A stretch of 41,591 nt of DNA from a virus. The notes below the pieces were generated by a model. The model worked only from the letters and a program-made list of their open reading frames with translations. It did not search any database and was not told the origin of the DNA. Shown one piece after another: positions 14,114 to 21,221 of the stretch (position 1 is the first letter of the stretch; each line of letters starts with the position of its first letter). The stretch spans positions 1 through 41,591 of IMG/VR virus record IMGVR_UViG_3300005288_000009, one strand, 5' to 3'. The position numbers and the translations under genes are program-made.

Positions 14114-14382
14114 TGGCTGACATCAAACCAATCCACGCAAACAGTCGCGACGGCGGCGACATTTACCGTCTGCTGAATCTGGTTCACGCCATGGCTGGCC
14201 AGCTCGCCAATGAGCCAAAGAAGTCCTTCACTCTGGCGCGCACCAATAGCGATCCGCAATATGGACCAATCATCACCGTATGGACCAATGGCATCGTTGA
14301 TATCGAAGCGCGTACATGGCGAGATCAAGAGCCTGCCTATCACGAATATTCGATGACTCGCGTTGTTAAGGAAGCTAAATAA
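14113..14382 (+). CDS. Hypothetical protein, 89 aa
   Basis: ATG 14113 overlaps the previous stop (TGATG) with GGAGG seven bases upstream; GTG 14110 is an alternative. No motif is recognised; the middle (SFTLARTNSDPQYGP, then TVWTNGIVDIEART) looks like a small beta domain. The stop overlaps the exonuclease ATG as TAATG. Confidence 0.65.
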   Translation: MADIKPIHANSRDGGDIYRLLNLVHAMAGQLANEPKKSFTLARTNSDPQYGPIITVWTNGIVDIEARTWRDQEPAYHEYSMTRVVKEAK

Positions 14383-15320
14383 TGCCTACTGCCGTATTCA
14401 CCCCCGACCAACTCACCAACGAAGCCTACCAAGATCTGCCGCAGCGATCCGGTAGCTTCCTGTTCAAGATGTACAAACACTCGGCTGCCAAGGCGCGCTT
14501 CGGCGACCAGCCAAAAGGCAAGCCGCTGGACTTCGGCATCTGGTCGCACGCCATGATGCTGGAACCTGCGCGGTTCGCCGAGGAATACGCCAGAGACTTC
14601 GATAGCAGCGTTTACGAGTCGATCATGACCAAGGGTCAGGATTACAAGGACTGGCTCAAGGAGCGCGGCCTGAAGGTCTCAGGCACGAATGCCGAACTGG
14701 TGACTCGCATCGTCGAAACAGGCGAGCAGGTTCACATCGAAGACGTCGAGCGGGAGTTGTTCCGCGCTGCGCTTCCAGGCCGTGAATTCATCCCGGTCGT
14801 CGACTTCGACAAGATCGAGGCGATGCGCCACTCGCTGATGGCCGATCCTGATAACCGCGCCATGTTCGAAGGAGGCTTCTCGGAGCTGTCCATTGTCAGT
14901 GACGAGTTCAAATGCCGGCCCGACCTGATGACCAAGGGCGAATGGCTGGTCAACTACAAGACCACGATGGACGCTGAAACCGAAACGTTCGGGCGCAAGG
15001 CTACGGACATGGGCTATCCGATGCGCGCCACCATGGAGTGCGAGCTGTTCAAGCAGGCATACGGTCACTACCCGGCCGGCTACATCATTCTGGCGCAGGA
15101 GAAGGAAGCGCCGTATCTGTGCAAGCCGTTCACCATTTACGAGCGGTCACGCGGCGATCACAGCGAGCAGCCTCAAGCCTGGCAGATGGGGCGCAAACAG
15201 TTGGTCGAAGCCATCAAGATGTATCGCAAGTGCCGTGACGCTGATGTGTGGCCAGGTCTCGGCGGTCGCGAAGATCTTTATGTGCCCGACTACCAACTCA
15301 AGCGCGAAGGCGTGATATAG
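14382..15320 (+). CDS. PD-(D/E)XK exonuclease (RecE/DUF3799-like) with SAP-like segment
   Basis: A 312-residue protein. LDFGIWSHAMMLEP (49-62, with His56) and CRPDLMTKGEWLVNYKTT (178-195, Asp181 and Lys193) match phage exonucleases of the RecE/DUF3799 group; the usual DLKTT reads NYKTT. Later motifs (MECELFKQAYGHYP and Gln/Tyr-rich segments) fit the family. Residues about 88-113 (YKDWLKERGLKVSGTNAELV) look like a SAP DNA-binding motif inserted in the fold. It probably degrades one strand of double-stranded ends to start recombination with the downstream ATPase. Its stop lies inside the next promoter element. Confidence 0.85.
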   Translation: MPTAVFTPDQLTNEAYQDLPQRSGSFLFKMYKHSAAKARFGDQPKGKPLDFGIWSHAMMLEPARFAEEYARDFDSSVYESIMTKGQDYKDWLKERGLKVSGTNAELVTRIVETGEQVHIEDVERELFRAALPGREFIPVVDFDKIEAMRHSLMADPDNRAMFEGGFSELSIVSDEFKCRPDLMTKGEWLVNYKTTMDAETETFGRKATDMGYPMRATMECELFKQAYGHYPAGYIILAQEKEAPYLCKPFTIYERSRGDHSEQPQAWQMGRKQLVEAIKMYRKCRDADVWPGLGGREDLYVPDYQLKREGVI

Positions 15321-15330
15321 TTATTATTCT
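15312..15330 (+). promoter_or_regulatory. Promoter/operator element of the RecA-like ATPase gene
   Basis: GTGATATAGTTATTATTC at 15312-15329, overlapping the exonuclease TAG stop. TGaTATAGT (15313-15321) reads as an extended -10. A short GGCGC/GCGCC hairpin (about 15342-15362) and the GACAGGAGCAATACATG start context follow. Confidence 0.5.
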
Positions 15331-15385
15331 TTGTTTCGTTATTTCCGGCGCTCAAATGGGCGCCAACCCCTGACAGGAGCAATAC

Positions 15386-16417
15386 ATGTCCATTCTTAAT
15401 ATCCGCCCTGCTGTCCGTGAGGGCGCCAGGATCGTGCTCGGCGTATCCGGCGTGTCTGGTAGCGGCAAGACCTACACGGCGCTCCAGATCGCCTGGGGGC
15501 TCGCCAATGGTGACGCCAGCAAGGTCGGCTTGCTCGACACCGAGAACAAGCGCGGCAGCCTGTACAGCGACATCCTCGTCAACAAGGACAAACAGGTTCA
15601 GCAGTTCCTGATCGGCGACCTGTATTCGCCGTTTTCCCCACAGCGCTACGCGGCGGCCATCAAGGAATTCCAAGAGGCTGGCGTCGAAGTGCTGGTGGTC
15701 GACTCGGCCAGCCACGAATGGGAAGGTGAAGGCGGCTGCGAAGACATCGCTGACGACGGCGGTAAGGTCGCCAACTGGAAGAAAGCCAAGCGTGAACACA
15801 AGCGCTTCATGAATACGCTACTGACGTGTGACATGCATATCATTGTCTGCTTGCGCGCTAGGGAGAAGACCAGCTTTGTCGATCCGAAGAAGCCGGTCAG
15901 CCTTGGTATTCAGCCGATCTGCGAAAAGAACTTCATGTTCGAGATGACCGCGAGCCTGTTGATTCATGAGCAGGGCAAATACCGCGACATTCTGAAATGC
16001 CCTGCCGAGCTTCAATCGATCCTCGACAAGCCCGATGGCTACCTTGGCGCCCGCGAAGGCCTGGCGCTGCGCAAATGGATAGACGGCGGCAAGCAACTTG
16101 ATCCGGCTATTGAGCGCGCACGCAATACGATCCTCAGCCGAACAGCGGAAGGACTGACGGTCATTGAATCGCTATGGTCCGAACTGGACGCCAAGACCAA
16201 GAAGGCGCTCGGCCAACAGTTTATCGACATGGCCCGCAGCAGCGCCGCTGAATTCGACCGACAGGCTGCCGAGCGCAATCCGGTCGACGAAGACGATATC
16301 GATCTGTCTGCTGGCGGTTTCAACCCGCTGGATCGCGCCACGCCAGATCTCGTGGCTGCGCATCAGGACGCGCCGCCAGCCTACGAAGAGGGCGACCCGT
16401 TCTCGATGGATCAGTAA
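15386..16417 (+). CDS. RecA-like AAA ATPase (Sak4-like recombinase)
   Basis: A 343-residue protein. Walker A GVSGSGKT (Lys28), a DTE motif after the first strand (LLDTENKRG), Walker B VLVVDSASHEWEG (Asp106), and a RecA-like core to about residue 220. This matches phage ATPases of the Sak4/AAA_24 type that act in single-strand annealing recombination with an exonuclease partner. The acidic C terminus (EEGDPFSMDQ) resembles a protein-interaction tail. Strong SD, own promoter element, terminator downstream. Confidence 0.85.
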   Translation: MSILNIRPAVREGARIVLGVSGVSGSGKTYTALQIAWGLANGDASKVGLLDTENKRGSLYSDILVNKDKQVQQFLIGDLYSPFSPQRYAAAIKEFQEAGVEVLVVDSASHEWEGEGGCEDIADDGGKVANWKKAKREHKRFMNTLLTCDMHIIVCLRAREKTSFVDPKKPVSLGIQPICEKNFMFEMTASLLIHEQGKYRDILKCPAELQSILDKPDGYLGAREGLALRKWIDGGKQLDPAIERARNTILSRTAEGLTVIESLWSELDAKTKKALGQQFIDMARSSAAEFDRQAAERNPVDEDDIDLSAGGFNPLDRATPDLVAAHQDAPPAYEEGDPFSMDQ

Positions 16418-16423
16418 AACCAG

Positions 16424-16448
16424 AAGCCTGCATTCGTGCGGGCTTTTT
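16424..16448 (+). terminator. Rho-independent terminator after the ATPase gene
   Basis: AGCCTGCA (16425-16432) pairs with TGCGGGCT (16437-16444) around a 4-base loop, followed by T5. Confidence 0.88.
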
Positions 16449-16459
16449 GTTATCTGGTG

Positions 16460-16488
16460 TTGACATAGTTATTATGCGGGCATAAGAT
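16460..16488 (+). promoter_or_regulatory. Promoter/operator element of the last early operon
   Basis: TTGACA (16460-16465), spacer TAGTTATTATGCGGGCA, then TAAGAT (16483-16488). This is the clearest copy: right after a terminator, intergenic, with full -35, spacer and -10. Confidence 0.78.
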
Positions 16489-16522
16489 CTTGGCAGCAGA
16501 AACGAACAGCGGAGAGAATGAA

Positions 16523-16708
16523 ATGGCGCAAAACTGGCTGGTAAACTTCATCGATAAAGACGGTAAGACCATGGCTATAAAACAGATCAATTGCTATCAG
16601 GCATACAGAGCGCCAGCAATCGCAGTGGCTGCGATGAAGAAGAGAGACCCAGAAGGCACCGAGCTGATCGTCCGCAATACTCATTCAATAAAAATTGAAG
16701 ATGCTTAA
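16523..16708 (+). CDS. Hypothetical protein, 61 aa
   Basis: ATG 16523 follows CGGAGAG. Short alpha/beta-looking protein (WLVNFIDKDGKTMAIK, then IAVAAMKKRDPEGTELIVR). First gene after the promoter. No family recognised. Confidence 0.6.
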   Translation: MAQNWLVNFIDKDGKTMAIKQINCYQAYRAPAIAVAAMKKRDPEGTELIVRNTHSIKIEDA

Positions 16709-16720
16709 TTGGAGAATCCC

Positions 16721-16960
16721 ATGATCACCGAAGTTCTACGTGAACACGAAGACGGCACAGGCTTCACGCTGACCACGCTCGATCCGAAGTCAGCCTTCGC
16801 CATGGCCGAGAAGATGGCGTTCAGCGGTAATGATTATTCGATTAAGCTCGGCGGCCAGAAGGGTGGCGAGTGGGTTTTGGTGGTAGACAAGAAGAGGCGC
16901 GGCTTCTGCGATTGCAATCAAGGCCGCCTGCCATGCACCTGTAAGGGAGTCGCATCATGA
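16721..16960 (+). CDS. Small protein with CxC-type Cys-rich tail, 79 aa
   Basis: ATG 16721 with TTGGAGAATCCC upstream (GGAG). The C terminus has CDCNQGRLPCTC, four Cys in twelve residues, likely a metal site. Function unknown. The stop overlaps the next ATG (ATGA). Confidence 0.65.
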   Translation: MITEVLREHEDGTGFTLTTLDPKSAFAMAEKMAFSGNDYSIKLGGQKGGEWVLVVDKKRRGFCDCNQGRLPCTCKGVAS

Positions 16961-17112
16961 AAAACAAAATCCACCGCGATCTACCCTGGAAGCCGATGCA
17001 CTGGGTAGGCGGCAAGACACCGATCAACCTGTGCGAGCTCAGTGACGACACCATTGAGAAGTACGCGGCCAGGAAAGCAACTTCGGCTATTTTGAGGGCG
17101 ATGCGGAAATGA
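16957..17112 (+). CDS. Hypothetical basic protein, 51 aa
   Basis: ATG 16957 overlaps the previous stop; its own TGA overlaps the next ATG. Sequence starts MKNKIHRDLPWKPMHWVGGK. No family recognised; supported by its place in a run of ATGA overlaps. Confidence 0.5.
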   Translation: MKNKIHRDLPWKPMHWVGGKTPINLCELSDDTIEKYAARKATSAILRAMRK

Positions 17113-17201
17113 CCCCTTTCAAATGGTGGATTTCTGGCTGGTGTCTAGGCTTTGTTGTTGGCGTGTGGGGCGGACTTCTCATCTGCCTCGCTCACGGCTG
17201 A
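17109..17201 (+). CDS. Tiny membrane protein, 30 aa
   Basis: ATG 17109 overlaps the preceding stop. One hydrophobic, Trp/Gly-rich segment (WWISGWCLGFVVGVWGG, then LLICLA). The TGA ends at 17201, directly next to the holin-like stop on the other strand, so the two converging operons meet with no gap. Confidence 0.45.
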   Translation: MTPFKWWISGWCLGFVVGVWGGLLICLAHG

Positions 17202-17792
17202 TCACTTATCCGGCTTCGTCACCGTACCAGCAGAGGTGGCGAAGTCGGTAACAATCGCGTTCTGCTTCTGCGATTCCTTGGTCATGCCAAACCAGAAACC
17301 CATGACTTCCTTGGTCATGCCCAGCCATAGGCCGAGCACCATGCCCACTGTCAGGGATGCCGTTGGATCAGTGATCGCGGCATTCGCCCAGCCGAGCATG
17401 GTCGCCACCACCACAAACAGCGAGCCAGCCAGCGTGACAACGGTCAGCGTCGGGCGGATCAGATCATTTGGTTGCTTGGCCGCCAACTGCCTGGCGCTGT
17501 CCCGGTCAGCCGCTTCCGCCTGATACTGCGCGCCAGCAGCCTGAATCCGTACTGTTTCGATCTGCACTGCGAGCTGCTCAAGCTGTACGCGAGCATTCGT
17601 TTGCAGCTCGGTAATACGGATCATGGCGTCAGGGCTCGCCACAAGCGCAGCATTGACCGCATCAGGGTCATTCGATACGTTCAGCGCGCTAGCGACCAAA
17701 GCGCCTACAGCAGCGCCAGCGGGGCCGCCAAGCAGGGTTCCGACGATTGGAGCGGCGCGCCCAACGATTCCGCCTATGTCAGACCAGTTCAT
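17202..17792 (-). CDS. 3TM-type holin
   Basis: A 196-residue protein with a Gly/Ala-rich N-terminal hydrophobic segment (about 12-38, GTLLGGPAGAAVGALVASAL), a helical middle (about 55-105) and two more hydrophobic segments (about 112-135 and 145-165). This matches the three-transmembrane holin family found with GH108 endolysins. It would permeabilise the inner membrane to release the endolysin. It is the last gene of the late block and overlaps the endolysin gene (ATGA). Confidence 0.8.
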   Translation of the reverse strand: MNWSDIGGIVGRAAPIVGTLLGGPAGAAVGALVASALNVSNDPDAVNAALVASPDAMIRITELQTNARVQLEQLAVQIETVRIQAAGAQYQAEAADRDSARQLAAKQPNDLIRPTLTVVTLAGSLFVVVATMLGWANAAITDPTASLTVGMVLGLWLGMTKEVMGFWFGMTKESQKQNAIVTDFATSAGTVTKPDK

Positions 17793-18259
17793 TCATCGAC
17801 CTCCAGATTGTCAGCGATGCGTCGAGCCCAGCCTTTGCCGAAGGTTGGCCATGTTGCCAGGTCGGTCATGAAGCGCAGGCGTATAGCGCTGTACTTGGCC
17901 GGCGTCACCATTGATGCGGCTGACAGGGTGCGAGGGCCGATCACACCGTCTTGCGTAACGCCTGCAGCACGCTGGAGCCACTTGATAGCCTGCCCTGCGC
18001 CGCTGTTCACAGCTGCGTCAAAGACATGGAATCGCAGATGATCAGGTAGCTGGCCAGCCTTGATTGGAGCCCAGTAATCTTTCTCGTAAATCGACAGCGC
18101 TACCGACAGCGGAAGGCTGCGCATGTCACCCTGATAACCATTCGCTCGGGCGACTCGTTGCGTGATGCCGAAGTTCGTAGCGCCGCCAGGGTCGCGAGGG
18201 TGATCGACAAAGCCACCCTCATTGCCGAGCAGGTGTTTCAGGGATTGCTCAAGGTTCAT
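17789..18259 (-). CDS. Endolysin, glycoside hydrolase family 108
   Basis: A 156-residue protein. LGNEGGFVDHPRDPGG (11-26) followed by ATNFGIT is the GH108 signature with catalytic Glu14. The rest (FDAAVNSGAGQAIKWLQRAAG, DGVIGPRTL) is the C-terminal part of these N-acetylmuramidases, including a small peptidoglycan-binding-like segment. It degrades the cell wall at lysis. No signal peptide, so release depends on the neighbouring holin. Confidence 0.93.
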   Translation of the reverse strand: MNLEQSLKHLLGNEGGFVDHPRDPGGATNFGITQRVARANGYQGDMRSLPLSVALSIYEKDYWAPIKAGQLPDHLRFHVFDAAVNSGAGQAIKWLQRAAGVTQDGVIGPRTLSAASMVTPAKYSAIRLRFMTDLATWPTFGKGWARRIADNLEVDE

Positions 18260-18528
18260 TTGATCTCAACTCCAGGCTTGCACGCGCCGATCAAGCTGGC
18301 AATCTCCTTATCCTTCTTGGCCAGCTGGCGCATATAACGGTTATGCAGACTGGCCCGCTCTTTGGCGCCAACTTCTGCAATCTTTTCAAACGATTCCTGA
18401 TACCGCATTGAAGCCATTGAATAGCCGAAACCTACGGCCAGCGCAATGGATAGCGCGCCATAGCATAGAAACCGGTTTCGCTCCTTTGTGACCCGGGTCG
18501 GATCGCAACTATGAGATTGATCGGACAT
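18256..18528 (-). CDS. Membrane-anchored lysis protein, possible inner-membrane spanin
   Basis: A 90-residue protein. ATG 18528 follows GGAGGTTCAA; a longer start lies in the upstream gene. Short polar N terminus, one transmembrane segment (about 22-43, FLCYGALSIALAVGFGYSMA), then a charged helical part (about 50-80). This topology beside holin and endolysin fits an i-spanin (Rz-like), though it is short. No lipoprotein (o-spanin) frame was recognised inside or beside it. Confidence 0.6.
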   Translation of the reverse strand: MSDQSHSCDPTRVTKERNRFLCYGALSIALAVGFGYSMASMRYQESFEKIAEVGAKERASLHNRYMRQLAKKDKEIASLIGACKPGVEIK

Positions 18529-18865
18529 TTGAACCTCCAGCAAGCCTTCGAACTTCGGCGCGCAACTCGTCGTTTTCTTCGCGCAGGTTCTTTAGCTGCT
18601 CGATCATCACGGCGTTTTGCGCTTTCATTTCCGACTGATCAATGATGATTTGGTTCAGCTTTGCCCGGTAATCGTCGATAGCCGCCTCGGCCTTTTCTGC
18701 CCTTCTCTGCCACCGGTCGCGGTCATCAGTCAGAATCGTGGCCTGGGTTACATCGTTTTTCTGGGATTGCTGCCATTTGTTGAATGCGCCCATGCAGGCA
18801 AGGAACGTGCCGACAGCGGCACCGATTGCTGCCGGGAGGCTTGCGAGGCTTGCAGGGTCATCCAT
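18509..18865 (-). CDS. Membrane-anchored coiled-coil protein of the lysis cassette
   Basis: A 118-residue protein. ATG 18865 follows AAGGATTCAGC; an ATG at 18895 is possible but lacks a ribosome binding site. One hydrophobic segment (about 8-28, LPAAIGAAVGTFLACMGAF), then a long coiled coil (about 35-105, with EKAEAAIDDYRAKL and EQLKNLREENDELRAEVRRL). Such proteins sit next to holins in many phages and may be a second holin, an antiholin or a spanin component. It overlaps the next lysis gene by 20 bases. Confidence 0.6.
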   Translation of the reverse strand: MDDPASLASLPAAIGAAVGTFLACMGAFNKWQQSQKNDVTQATILTDDRDRWQRRAEKAEAAIDDYRAKLNQIIIDQSEMKAQNAVMIEQLKNLREENDELRAEVRRLAGGSNVRSIS

Positions 18866-18936
18866 GCTGAATCCTTGGCGAAGTAGTCGCGCCATCCACT
18901 ACAGATGGCGCATTGGCATTATCGTCAAGATAACAC

Positions 18937-19473
18937 TTATTGGAGCTGTGGCGAATCAGGAGCTACGGCCGAGACTGTTAGATCCATGCCTTCGGCTGGC
19001 TGCACAGGCCATTCAACTTCAGGCGGCCAGCCCTCTTGGCTTGTTACGCGCCCAAGATAGATGGCGTAGCGCTTCCACTCGATTAGCTGGGCCTGCCTGA
19101 TCGAAAGTTCGGCCACCTCGGCTGTTGTTGCCTCTTCAAGCTCGATGGCGTCATTCAGCACGCCGATGCGATTAGTCAGAGCTGACTTTTGCGCCGTCGC
19201 TAGCTGAGTCAGCCTCTGAAGTTTTGCGCTCTGACTCGCCAGAATCTCAGCCGGGGTTGGCGGCGGAACTTCAGGCGCTGGCGGCTGGATGAATTCACCA
19301 TTTACATAGGTCCAGCCAACGCCAGCCACATCAGTTTGGATGGCCAGATACCCATCCGGGACAGTCCATCCGATCCCGGTCTCTTCCGTATATTCGACGC
19401 CGTCCCACACGATCATATTTTCAACGATCCCGGTCGTGGTATTTACTACAGCCCAATTCTGAACGATGGCCAT
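18937..19473 (-). CDS. Tail fibre assembly protein
   Basis: A 178-residue protein directly downstream of the tail fibre gene. N-terminal beta-rich part (NWAVVNTTTGIVENMIVWDG), Pro-rich linker (about 88-98, PPAPEVPPPTPAEIL), and helical C-terminal part with LIEWKRYAIYLGRV, the typical end of phage tail fibre assembly chaperones. It would help fold or trimerise the fibre. Confidence 0.8.
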   Translation of the reverse strand: MAIVQNWAVVNTTTGIVENMIVWDGVEYTEETGIGWTVPDGYLAIQTDVAGVGWTYVNGEFIQPPAPEVPPPTPAEILASQSAKLQRLTQLATAQKSALTNRIGVLNDAIELEEATTAEVAELSIRQAQLIEWKRYAIYLGRVTSQEGWPPEVEWPVQPAEGMDLTVSAVAPDSPQLQ

Positions 19474-20505
19474 TTATGCAAATTCCTCGATTATCAAAAC
19501 ACCGGCTGTACCCGCTGCGCCTGCGCGAGCGGCAAAGCTGGACGGCGTAACAGCCCCGGATCCACCAGCTCCATAGCCAGTACCTGATACAGGGGTGGAT
19601 AGCGTGGTAGAGAAGCCACCAGCCCCGAGAGGAGTAGACCCCCCCACCCCGGAAGTTGTGAGGCCGCTTGTAGTGGTTCCAACGCCAAATGTACCAGAGA
19701 TGCCCGTCATGTTTACTAGCGAGCCGCCAGTTGGGGCTGCGCCCGGAGTGCCACCGATGGACAGCGCAGGGCTACTATTCGGCGTGCTGGCAACAGCAAC
19801 AGCCCCGCCGCCGCCGGGGATAACCATCAGCGCGCCGAGCGATGTGGTCCCGCCATTGCCGCCATTGTTTGGCCCGGATGCTCCTGCGGCGCCGGCAATA
19901 CCTATGCTTGCAGAAATGCTTGCACCGATTTGCGCTGCGGTAAACCAGCCCTCGCTGTACCCGCCTGACGCCCCTCCTCCTGTAACCGTGTAAGTACCGG
20001 CAGCCGTAGCAGCTGAACCACCAGAGCCGCCTCCGCCTCCGACTCCGCGAACCCGACAGGTCTTCATTCCAGGGGTGGGTGTGTACGTCCCGCTGGTCGT
20101 GATTTTCTGCGTACCGATGAGCTGCCCTGCTGCCAACGGCTTCCACGATGCAGGACTTGAAGCCGGCGTATTCCCTGTGTTTGCGTTAGCTAGGGAGATA
20201 TAAACAATGCCGCTATCCTGCGTAACGCTACCCGCGAAGTATTCCTGCGCGGCGTTGTACTCGGCCACGCCCATCTGGTGCAGGTACGCCAGGATCTGCC
20301 CATGCGTATAAGAAACCGCATTGAAGTCCTGAAGTGTCGGCTGATCCGACGGGCCAACAATCCCCCATCCGCGCAGAAAGTCAGGCGTGAACTGACTGGT
20401 GATGTCGTCGGCCTGAGTGACCTCGCCGAAGATGGTTCTCTCGGTCCCTAGCGAAGATGACGCGAATGGAACAAGGTTCCCGCTGTACCGCACAATTTTT
20501 GCCAT
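19474..20505 (-). CDS. Tail fibre protein with glycine-rich C-terminal domain
   Basis: A 343-residue protein. Residues 1-130 form the baseplate-attachment part (MAKIVRYSGNLVPFAS, then QADDITSQFTPDFLRGWGIV). From about residue 150 the sequence is extremely Gly/Ala/Ser/Thr-rich (VGGGGGSGGSAATAAG, PGGGGAVAV, GAGGSGAV) and ends GVLIIEEFA. This is the glycine-rich fibre tip domain found in many phage receptor-binding proteins. The unusual composition makes it the most likely host-range determinant here. Confidence 0.85.
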   Translation of the reverse strand: MAKIVRYSGNLVPFASSSLGTERTIFGEVTQADDITSQFTPDFLRGWGIVGPSDQPTLQDFNAVSYTHGQILAYLHQMGVAEYNAAQEYFAGSVTQDSGIVYISLANANTGNTPASSPASWKPLAAGQLIGTQKITTSGTYTPTPGMKTCRVRGVGGGGGSGGSAATAAGTYTVTGGGASGGYSEGWFTAAQIGASISASIGIAGAAGASGPNNGGNGGTTSLGALMVIPGGGGAVAVASTPNSSPALSIGGTPGAAPTGGSLVNMTGISGTFGVGTTTSGLTTSGVGGSTPLGAGGFSTTLSTPVSGTGYGAGGSGAVTPSSFAARAGAAGTAGVLIIEEFA

Positions 20506-21221
20506 TAGATCACCTTCCTGGCCAGGTAACCGCCCTGGCGCAACGGATCGAATTTGTCAGCGAATCCGCGAGCTGACGGGTTAATTGAAAAGCCGAATGA
20601 TTCATCTGGAGCGGCCTGGATGACAACCTTATACCTGACCGCTTGAGGCTTCGGCAGAAGATTAAGCGCCTGGATGAGCCGTAGACGATCAGAGCTTACT
20701 GTCGGCGACACGTAAAGCGTGAGCGTCATGTCCAGATTGTCGATCACATAAGCCTGACCTTCAAAGGCCGACAAGACCACATCCTGAATGCTGATGTATT
20801 GATCGCTAGACACATACCCTGACGCCCGATTCTTGGCCGCTTTCACGCGGATAAAAAACCGATAGTCATTATCGTTAAGCTGCAAGTCGGTAAAGGCCGA
20901 CGAGAACTTGTCGAAGAATGGGCCGCCGATTCTAAGGGAGTCGAACCGGTCAGCGAAGCCTTCGTTAGCCGGGCTGATGCTGAAGCCGAAATAGACTTTG
21001 GCAATCACCTCTGGCACTGATCGGCTGATGCCAACGATTCGACCAAGCACATCGAGTTGCGCGCCGACAGCGTTGTCTAGATCGAAGGCCGGATCTAGCG
21101 CGTCGAGGAATGCCCGCGTGGTTTCCCATGTCGACGCCTGAAGCTCTATCTCAGCCTTGGCCTTGGGCTTCTCCCAATACTGCTTGATCAGCAGATTCGT
21201 GGTTTCGTCGACCAAGGCCAT
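20505..21221 (-). CDS. DUF2612-type baseplate protein with an internal repeat
   Basis: A 238-residue protein between the baseplate J-like protein and the fibre. The N-terminal part (LLIKQYWEKPKAKAEIELQA, then FDLDNAVGAQLDVLGRIVGI) matches DUF2612, a gpI-like linker between wedge and fibre. A motif occurs twice: FGFSISPANEGFADRFDSLR at about 78-97 and FGFSINPSARGFADKFDPLR at about 209-228, each followed by a GG. The duplication may mark two equivalent attachment sites. Its start overlaps the J-like stop and its stop overlaps the fibre start. Confidence 0.82.
   Translation of the reverse strand: MALVDETTNLLIKQYWEKPKAKAEIELQASTWETTRAFLDALDPAFDLDNAVGAQLDVLGRIVGISRSVPEVIAKVYFGFSISPANEGFADRFDSLRIGGPFFDKFSSAFTDLQLNDNDYRFFIRVKAAKNRASGYVSSDQYISIQDVVLSAFEGQAYVIDNLDMTLTLYVSPTVSSDRLRLIQALNLLPKPQAVRYKVVIQAAPDESFGFSINPSARGFADKFDPLRQGGYLARKVI

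Noticed and set aside
17281-17330. Repeated CTTGGTCATGCC segments as a DNA repeat
   Set aside because: They encode a repeated GMTKE peptide inside the holin-like gene (WLGMTKEVMGFWFGMTKES), so they are explained by coding.
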